From: CAWHOW01 sp050013795
Lineage (GTDB): Bacteria > Bacteroidota > Bacteroidia > Bacteroidales > CG2-30-32-10
Direction: 5' to 3'
Length of the DNA: 5,184 bases
Assembly: GCA_050013795.1 (NCBI GenBank)
Contig: JBEKEO010000222.1
Location: 1 to 5,184, forward strand
Under the pieces are notes generated by a model, which saw only the letters and a list, made by a program, of their open reading frames with translations, was not told where the DNA came from and did no database searches. Made by a program: the position numbers and the translations under genes. Below, piece after piece: positions 1-5,184 of this stretch (positions are counted from its first letter, which is position 1; each line of letters begins with the position of its first letter).

Positions 1-1961
1 TTGACACTGTCTCTGTATATGTCAGTTCCATCGCTGCATGCAAGGATAAGACCTGTACCTACAGGTATGTTAAAGTTAAGAGTATAAGTATTCTGACCCG
101 GAAGAACATTAACAGTCGTCGATTGCAAAACAGTGCTGGAGCTATTTTCAAGAGAAATAGTCCTGCTGCCTGATACAGATGCATTACCATACATTGTCAC
201 AGATACAAGGGTAACAGCTGTTGAACAATCAAAGGTCAGATAATGTTCACCTGCAGATGTATACCCACCAAGGCTACCTCCGCTTCCCTTAGCCGGCTTG
301 GCACAATTAATAAAAGTACCGGGGATACTGTCCTGGACATAATAAGTAGTTGTAGTTGTAAGGACCGGAGTAACGAATGAAGTGCCAGTGTTTACATGAT
401 CGCCTGCAGCATCATACCAGGTGAGAATGTAACTGCCCGATGCCGTTAATGTTACACTGCATGGACCAGTACATGATGCGCCTGCTGTAGTTGGAGAATC
501 AGTGGCTAAATTTATTGTAATGTAACTTGATCTTGTCTTGGTATCATTGCCAAAACTGTTTGTAGCCTTAAGTGTTACTGTGTATGTTCCGCTTGCAGCA
601 TAAGTATGCAATGGGTTTTTTACATTTGACGTATCTCCGTCACCAAAGTCCCAGTGCCATAATGTAGGTACATTTAAAGAATAATCATAAAATTGTATCA
701 CCCCTGTGCAGCTAGAAGTTACTGAGGCACCAAAATTGGCAACAGGAGGTATATTATGAGGAATGCCACCTTTATATACAATATAATCGGCATAAGAACC
801 AATAAGGTCACTGCCATAAGATATATACATATATCCGCTCATACCCCAGCTGGCAGCCCATGAATTTCTTAATATCCAGTACCCTCCTCCTGGGACTGTA
901 GAGCTGTCACACCATCCGACCAAATCAATGGCATGGTCTATAGAACCTGCCGGGGAACTTTCAGTCCATATTCCACCCGAATAAATGCTGAAATTTGAAG
1001 CATCGGCACAAACCCAGACGGGACCGTAATTGTATATTGCCGCTTTTATATTTGAATCCGGGGGTATTGCATTGGCATCTTCACCTGCAACATCAGCATA
1101 ACTGTCAATTGTTTCATGAGGAGTGTATGGTGCCCCGCATGTTCCTGTAATTCCGGTGCTATTGCAGGTTGTATTATCATCCGATTCGTAAACAGCACCG
1201 CCTCCGGCAGAATTAGCTGCTGTATAAGAGGCCACCCATGCCTCATTGGCACACCAGCCTCCGTTGCAACCGAGAAAATCAACAGAATCAGCCACCATCA
1301 TACAATCGGTGATAAATTCTTCAGACAGATCTCTTGTTACCCCGTCACGAATTTGAATATTGCATTCAAGATCCCCTACAGTAGCGTATGCCCAGCAATC
1401 CCCGCAATGCATCTGATTCTCTATTGGTGTGCATTGAGAACGCCAGTCCCAGCTGGATGGAAGCCCATATGGTGTTGAAGTTACATGCTGCTTAGGTTTT
1501 TCTTTCAAAGGAGGGGTGTAAGTTCCTGTATATTTTCCGGCTGATACCACTGTTATAGTGTAACTGTCAATGACCTCACCGTTCCTGATCCATGGACGCC
1601 TTAACTCTAACGTAAGAACAGTTGTTCCCTGCGAAGCACCAACGTATCTTATTATTTGCGTGCCGGGACGACCAACCATTACTTTTCCGTTTAACGTTCT
1701 GGAAACGTCAGGCACAAATTCACCATCACCGGTTTGTGCGATCGATTTCTGAATAGCCTGATCACTAATAGTTTTTGCTTCACACCAGGTATATCCGTTT
1801 GATGGTGTTCTGGGCAGTTTAATTTCTAATACCTGATCATTGGATAGGTTGATGTTTTGTCCATCGTTACTTCTGGTAACATCAACGAAATTTTGGCCAT
1901 AAATACTGTATGCAAACAGTAAGGCAAAAATCTGTATAAAAAGTTGTAATAGTTTTTTCAT
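1..1961 (-). CDS. Secreted chagasin-papain (I42-C1A) cysteine protease with PKD and Ig-like domains, C-terminus cut by window edge
   Basis: The reading frame is open from the ATG at 1961-1959 to the left edge, giving 653 residues with no stop. An in-frame TAA at 1982-1980 with no ATG between fixes the start. Residues 1-22 form a signal peptide (MKKLLQLF, a hydrophobic core, then YG before Gln23). Residues about 36-138 match the chagasin inhibitor fold by its three loop motifs: NGYTW (55-59), GRPG (97-100) and RRPW (121-124). A Lys/Pro-rich linker (about 141-165) leads to a papain C1A domain (about 168-398). Its oxyanion Gln183, nucleophile Cys189 (CGDCW), His343 (DHAIDLVGW) and Asn366 (RNSWAASWG) are all present, as is GCNGG (231-235) with the usual disulfide cysteines C186/C232 and C220/C266. 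A PKD domain follows (about 404-485, WDFGDGDTS at 437-445), then an Ig-like domain (about 488-545) and a Gly/Ser-rich start of another beta-sandwich (about 560 onward). It probably degrades proteins outside the cytoplasm. A type IX sorting domain is plausible beyond the edge but is not visible. No I29-type propeptide is seen. Confidence 0.93.
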   Translation of the reverse strand, partial: MKKLLQLFIQIFALLFAYSIYGQNFVDVTRSNDGQNINLSNDQVLEIKLPRTPSNGYTWCEAKTISDQAIQKSIAQTGDGEFVPDVSRTLNGKVMVGRPGTQIIRYVGASQGTTVLTLELRRPWIRNGEVIDSYTITVVSAGKYTGTYTPPLKEKPKQHVTSTPYGLPSSWDWRSQCTPIENQMHCGDCWAYATVGDLECNIQIRDGVTRDLSEEFITDCMMVADSVDFLGCNGGWCANEAWVASYTAANSAGGGAVYESDDNTTCNSTGITGTCGAPYTPHETIDSYADVAGEDANAIPPDSNIKAAIYNYGPVWVCADASNFSIYSGGIWTESSPAGSIDHAIDLVGWCDSSTVPGGGYWILRNSWAASWGMSGYMYISYGSDLIGSYADYIVYKGGIPHNIPPVANFGASVTSSCTGVIQFYDYSLNVPTLWHWDFGDGDTSNVKNPLHTYAASGTYTVTLKATNSFGNDTKTRSSYITINLATDSPTTAGASCTGPCSVTLTASGSYILTWYDAAGDHVNTGTSFVTPVLTTTTTYYVQDSIPGTFINCAKPAKGSGGSLGGYTSAGEHYLTFDCSTAVTLVSVTMYGNASVSGSRTISLENSSSTVLQSTTVNVLPGQNTYTLNFNIPVGTGLILACSDGTDIYRDSV

Positions 1962-2015
1962 ATGTCTTCGGGTTTTAATTTATAGTATCTAATTGAAAAA
2001 TCCAGAATCAATTGT

Positions 2016-2046
2016 CAAATATACTGAAATGAAAAGCCAAAGTCAA
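2016..2046 (-). promoter_or_regulatory. Candidate Bacteroidota promoter for the protease gene
   Basis: On the minus strand, TATATTTG (2023-2016) matches the Bacteroidota -7 consensus TAnnTTTG exactly. A TTG (2046-2044, in the context ATTGAC) lies 20 bases upstream, which is suitable for the -33 element. Transcription would start near 2010, giving a leader of about 48 bases before the ATG at 1961. The stretch further upstream is rich in A/T tracts. The match is to a short motif and has not been tested against background. Confidence 0.6.
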
Positions 2047-2253
2047 TTATTTCAGGTATTTTATTTGGATTTTTTTTATAAAGATTTGAACATATAAATT
2101 TTTTATCTTTTACTATATGTATCCTATTCAGTGCTAAAATTTTATTGAAACAAAAGATGGAAAAACAAATTTCATTCCCCTCAAAGTTCAATAAAATGAA
2201 AACAAAAATGAAAGATATATTCTTAACAAAGCAGTATTAATATCTTTTCTCTT

Positions 2254-2289
2254 TTGCCCTTTCACGGTATGATTTTAATACTACTTTTG
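2254..2289 (+). promoter_or_regulatory. Candidate Bacteroidota promoter for the TPR-solenoid gene
   Basis: TACTTTTG (2282-2289) matches the -7 consensus TAnnTTTG exactly and lies just upstream of the plus-strand gene. The -33 element is weak: the nearest TTG (2254-2256) is 25 bases upstream, longer than usual, and TTC at 2261-2263 has better spacing but a poorer match. Transcription would start near 2296. That leaves only about 18 bases before the ATG at 2314, or about 33 before the ATG at 2329, which mildly favours the later start. Confidence 0.45.
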
Positions 2290-2313
2290 TTTTGAAGAAT
2301 TCCCTGTTTTATA

Positions 2314-5028
2314 ATGATTCTGACTGTGATGAAGCATTTTAGTTTTATATTAATATACATTCTCTGCTTTTTAAAATTCTCTGATAGCCAGATTATTTCG
2401 CAGCCCATACTACCGGAAGCTAAAAAAGATTCCTTTCTTTTTAAATTTTCTGATATAAATTCGGAAAAAGGAAAGATTACAAATTATATGATTGAAGAAC
2501 TTTCGAAAAGTATTCCAAAGATGCTCGATTATACTCAATATTCTTTTACTTACAATTACCAGGTTACATTCTTTTCAAATAATAAGATCCCAAACTGGCA
2601 TGCTGTTTCAGTTGAAATTAAAGACGGGAAATGCAGCGGGGATATTTATTATAAGAAATTCAATGTTTCAGATGTATTACTTCCGGAATATGCTGACATT
2701 ATAATCGACCTTAAAAACACAGATGGTTCAGTTGCAGCATCAGTGCCTGTTGCATCAGTAAAATTGATGAAAGGAAAGGGAGAAAAAGATAATATCAGGA
2801 TTGAGAATTTGCAGCAAGTTTCGCAATGGAATGTTGCCATACAGAATAAACTGTTTTATTATTCCGATTCCGGTCTGACAGCATTTAAAAACGAAGTTCA
2901 GTATATTAATGATTACTACAACACGGAATTTGTTATTTCTACTGCATTACAAAAACTTCAGTCGATCAATCTTGATAATGTTGAAATGGTCAAGGTTTAT
3001 GATTTTGAGGTGAAAGATGTTGAAAAAATAGTGGATGACCTCAACAATAAATTATATCCTGAAAAGTTGCATTTAGATAATAACGACCCTGTTGATTTTA
3101 AAGATAAATTCCTTGACCTTATACAGCAAACACGCAAAATGAGGTTCATGATAAATAATATGCTAGGCACTATTGATAAAGTTTATTATGATAAAGGAAT
3201 GGAATATTATAAAGCCGGAGATATTTCGAATGCATTGAAATTTATGGGAAAATCAACAGAAGCAAACCCTTATTATTCGGAGGCATTTTACCAAACTGCA
3301 TATATTTACTATACTCAAAAAGATCTGGAAAATGCTGCAAAGAATATTTCCATCATCACTACAAAACTCAATCCTGATCCGCAAATACTGAAACTTACAT
3401 TAAAACTTGGCAATGACATTTATAAGGATTTTATATCCATAGCGGAAGAATTCATGCTTGCTGAAAAATATAATGAAGCGCTTGAAGTGCTGGCTAAGGC
3501 AAAAGAATTCTGCACAGCTTCACCTGCCATAAACTGCAATGAAATACTTCAGAAAGATATTGCTAAATCCAAATACGGGGTATATAATTCATTTGTCACA
3601 GTTTCGCAAGAGGCATTGAATAAAGATATCCTTTACCTGGCCGAAATATATATTGTAAAAGCAAAGAATTACCAGAAAGACAATTCAACGGATATTATTT
3701 CTTCCGCTGAAGCTGATGATTTATTAAACCAGCTTGTAAAAGGTTTTATCCGGCAGGGATTTTTGTTTAATGAGCAGTTGAAATACGATTCGGCGCTTGT
3801 GGTATTGCAAAAGGCGAGGGACTTCTGTAAAGAATATCCGGCAATAAAATGCAATGACAAGTTAGAAGCTGCCATTGTTGTGGCAAAGAAAGGACAGTAT
3901 AAGATATTCCTGAGGAAAGCTGAGTCGGTCATCCATAGTAATAACCCTGCCGAAGCGGAGAAGATAATTGCCGATACCAAGGCATTTCAGCAGGCAAATA
4001 AGCAGGAAATTAGCGATACGCATGAAACGGATTCTTTAACGGCATTGATACAGAAACAATATTACGACAAGTACATAGCAGATGGAATGTCGTACCTTTC
4101 GGCTAACGACGCGGCTAAAGCCATTGCAAGCTTCCAGTCGGCAAAGACATTGGAAAAGAAATATAATCTTGCGGCTGACAAAAGGGTAGATTCGCTGCTT
4201 GTAACTGCAATAAAACCGCTTATCCTGAATGATCTTGAAAAAGCATGTGTAAAGGTTTGGGGCAATGAATTTGATAAAGCCAGGATAATTGCCGATACTG
4301 CAAAAATATTGCAGTCGCAGTATTCACTTATGAAAGACAGCATAATTAATAAGGCATTTGCTGATTTTAGTACAAAACTGCATTCACAGCAATGCAGGTA
4401 TGCGCAGGATAATTATGATGAATATTACAGGGATGCTTTGATCAATATTAACCTGATGAGATATAAAGAAGCCGACGATTATCTTTCAAAATGCCTGAAA
4501 ACAGTCAATGAAAATGATGGATGCAATATAAAGGATTCACTGGCAAAGATAAGCAAGGATAAATATTTTCATGCAGCAGAATACCAGCGTATGCTTGCCG
4601 AATCGGGGAACCTTGCTACCGCCTCAAAATATTACAACGCTATTGATAAGTACATTGAATGCGATAATTATTACAACAATCATAATGTGCATTCGTTGGG
4701 GATTGTCCATACGCCTTTGATTGATTACCTTAGTTCTCTTACCGACAACAACTACCTTTACAAATGCGCTTATTATTATTTCGATAAGGGCAATTATGAT
4801 AATGCGTTTAAATTCCTTGAAATACTTCGCAAAAAAGCTTATTCTGAAAACAACACCGTTGATTTGCAGAAAGCCCTTGCCAACAAGCTTGCCACGAACG
4901 ACTTTAGCACTAATTCCAAACAAAAACCTTCTGTGCTTATTAAGAAATATACCAATAGCGAGAAATGGTATAACTGCTTTAAAAAAACCTACACTGCCCA
5001 GTGGAAGGAGTTGAAGAAAAAGAAGTAG
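2314..5028 (+). CDS. Exported TPR/helical-repeat solenoid protein of unknown function
   Basis: The frame gives 904 residues and ends in TAG; an in-frame TGA at 2293-2295 limits the start. Numbering here is from the ATG at 2314. The ATG at 2329 (Met6) is probably the true start, because it yields a standard signal peptide (MKHFSF, a hydrophobic run, then SDS before Gln26). There is no lipobox, since Leu rather than Gly/Ala/Ser precedes Cys18. Residues about 27-280 form a domain I do not recognise, with beta-like stretches at about 75-150. Residues 290-357 are two TPR-like units (YYDKGMEYYKAGD, then AFYQTAYIYYTQKD). Residues about 372-790 hold four diverged copies of a two-part helical module, three with Cys pairs (C400/C408, C505/C513, C727/C737). 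Another TPR-like hairpin lies at about 814-849, and the basic tail ends in KKKK. TPR solenoids usually bind proteins, so a periplasmic or envelope scaffold role is an inference. No catalytic motif is visible. It is divergent from the protease gene. Confidence 0.9.
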   Translation: MILTVMKHFSFILIYILCFLKFSDSQIISQPILPEAKKDSFLFKFSDINSEKGKITNYMIEELSKSIPKMLDYTQYSFTYNYQVTFFSNNKIPNWHAVSVEIKDGKCSGDIYYKKFNVSDVLLPEYADIIIDLKNTDGSVAASVPVASVKLMKGKGEKDNIRIENLQQVSQWNVAIQNKLFYYSDSGLTAFKNEVQYINDYYNTEFVISTALQKLQSINLDNVEMVKVYDFEVKDVEKIVDDLNNKLYPEKLHLDNNDPVDFKDKFLDLIQQTRKMRFMINNMLGTIDKVYYDKGMEYYKAGDISNALKFMGKSTEANPYYSEAFYQTAYIYYTQKDLENAAKNISIITTKLNPDPQILKLTLKLGNDIYKDFISIAEEFMLAEKYNEALEVLAKAKEFCTASPAINCNEILQKDIAKSKYGVYNSFVTVSQEALNKDILYLAEIYIVKAKNYQKDNSTDIISSAEADDLLNQLVKGFIRQGFLFNEQLKYDSALVVLQKARDFCKEYPAIKCNDKLEAAIVVAKKGQYKIFLRKAESVIHSNNPAEAEKIIADTKAFQQANKQEISDTHETDSLTALIQKQYYDKYIADGMSYLSANDAAKAIASFQSAKTLEKKYNLAADKRVDSLLVTAIKPLILNDLEKACVKVWGNEFDKARIIADTAKILQSQYSLMKDSIINKAFADFSTKLHSQQCRYAQDNYDEYYRDALININLMRYKEADDYLSKCLKTVNENDGCNIKDSLAKISKDKYFHAAEYQRMLAESGNLATASKYYNAIDKYIECDNYYNNHNVHSLGIVHTPLIDYLSSLTDNNYLYKCAYYYFDKGNYDNAFKFLEILRKKAYSENNTVDLQKALANKLATNDFSTNSKQKPSVLIKKYTNSEKWYNCFKKTYTAQWKELKKKK
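3427..4683 (+). repeat. Four tandem diverged modules of 105-117 residues within the solenoid protein
   Basis: Aligning the protein to itself shows an alternating A-B pattern. The A halves carry a Y-x-E/S-A-L-like helix at residues 386, 491, about 600 and 717. Two of them continue as AKEFC-x4-AINCNEIL and ARDFC-x4-AIKCNDKL. The B halves carry an A-E-x-x-I-like helix at about 442, 548, 655 and 768; two share the IIADT core (551-555 and 658-662), with near-identical codons around 3963-3975 and 4283-4295. The spacing is about 105, 109 and 117 residues for A. Copies 1 and 2 are closest, and copy 3 has lost the cysteines. This is protein-level repetition from old internal duplication and is not a recent DNA repeat. 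Confidence 0.7.
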
Positions 5029-5078
5029 TTTGAAGTGAGTGCCTAAAGTTTGGAGTACTTAGAGTGCATTAAAGTTTG
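5027..5078 (+). repeat. Degenerate AGTTTG-type direct repeats in the downstream spacer
   Basis: Starting inside the stop codon, AGTTTG occurs at 5027-5032, 5047-5052 and 5073-5078. The first two are followed by A/G-AGT, then AGTGC and a TAA-type end (AGTGCCTAA, AGTGCATTAA). The unit is therefore about 20 to 26 bases, imperfectly repeated twice and beginning a third time. It does not resemble a coding sequence, CRISPR or tRNA. It could be a remnant of a dispersed intergenic repeat, but one window cannot show copy number. Confidence 0.45.
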
Positions 5079-5142
5079 TTTGTCTTGCTGGAATGCAGTC
5101 TGATTCTAAACCAATTATCATCCTAATATTGCAAATACCACA

Positions 5143-5182
5143 CGTCATCGGACCGATTACCATCGTCTTATAGCAGATGACG
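5143..5182. repeat. Short inverted repeat at the right edge
   Basis: CGTCATC (5143-5149) is the exact reverse complement of GATGACG (5176-5182), with a 26-base spacer. A second overlapping pair, ATCGTC (5162-5167) with GACGAT (5179-5184), uses the same right arm. A further small hairpin, ATCGG/CCGAT, lies inside. There is no T-run after the right arm inside the window, so a terminator cannot be confirmed. It may be the start of a larger structure or an element end beyond the edge. Confidence 0.3.
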
Positions 5183-5184
5183 AT

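Larger units (their letters stand above)
1962..2313. other. Divergent AT-rich intergenic region
   Basis: This 352-base gap separates two genes that point away from each other. I find no gene or structured RNA in it. It holds one TAnnTTTG-type promoter candidate per strand, each close to the start it would serve. The middle (about 2047-2250) is very AT-rich with homopolymer tracts, including eight T at 2070-2077. Because the genes are divergent, no terminator is expected here, and I see no GC-rich hairpin followed by a T-run. Confidence 0.75.

Noticed and set aside
1046..1752. Short open frames of about 60-120 codons overlapping the protease gene in other frames or on the other strand
   Set aside because: They lie wholly inside the protease reading frame, which has clear domains and catalytic motifs, and their translations show no recognisable domain or signal.
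2070..2077. Run of eight T as a possible intrinsic terminator
   Set aside because: No GC-containing hairpin precedes it on the plus strand, and no gene ends there.
2170..2213. TTTCATT with AATGAAA inverted pairs in the intergenic region
   Set aside because: The arms are seven AT-only-like bases with a long loop in very AT-rich sequence, and the right arm occurs twice, so chance is a sufficient explanation.
2365..2367. Possible lipobox cysteine (Cys18) in the signal peptide of the solenoid protein
   Set aside because: The preceding residue is Leu, not Gly, Ala or Ser, and the Cys lies inside the hydrophobic core, so signal peptidase I cleavage before Gln26 fits better.
2492..5014. Short open frames of about 63-103 codons overlapping the solenoid gene
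   Set aside because: They are shadows of the long plus-strand frame; their compositions are biased and none has a plausible start context or domain.
5027..5184. CRISPR array or tRNA gene in the downstream spacer
   Set aside because: The repeats are too short, unequal and degenerate for CRISPR, and no cloverleaf or TTCGA-type T-loop pattern is present.

Overview
The window looks like a piece of a Bacteroidota (Bacteroidetes) genome, probably from an uncultured or environmental member. The reasons are AT-rich spacers, two divergent promoters with the phylum's TAnnTTTG -7 element, no clear Shine-Dalgarno sites, signal peptides ending just before Gln, and a secreted enzyme that carries PKD and Ig-like modules. 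The assignment is inferred from these features, since no taxonomic marker gene is present.

Layout. Positions 1-1961 (minus strand) hold the N-terminal 653 residues of a large secreted multidomain protein whose C-terminus lies beyond the left edge. In order it has a signal peptide, a chagasin-type (I42) cysteine-protease-inhibitor domain, a papain-like (C1A) catalytic domain with an intact Gln/Cys/His/Asn set, a PKD domain, an Ig-like domain, and the start of another beta-rich domain. Positions 1962-2313 are an AT-rich divergent intergenic region with one candidate promoter for each flanking gene. Positions 2314-5028 (plus strand) encode a complete protein of about 900 residues. It is predicted to be exported and consists of an unrecognised N-terminal domain, a pair of TPRs and a long alpha-helical solenoid. 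Within the solenoid I see four diverged copies of a 105-117-residue module, three of which carry a cysteine pair. Positions 5029-5184 are a spacer with short degenerate AGTTTG-type direct repeats and a small inverted repeat at the right edge.

How the parts fit. The two genes are divergently transcribed from a shared intergenic region and both products should leave the cytoplasm. Nothing in the sequence proves that they act together. The most notable point is the protease gene: the inhibitor fold that normally blocks papain-family enzymes in trans sits where the propeptide would be, which suggests a self-inhibited zymogen. The second point is the Cys-paired repeat solenoid, which I cannot assign to a named family.
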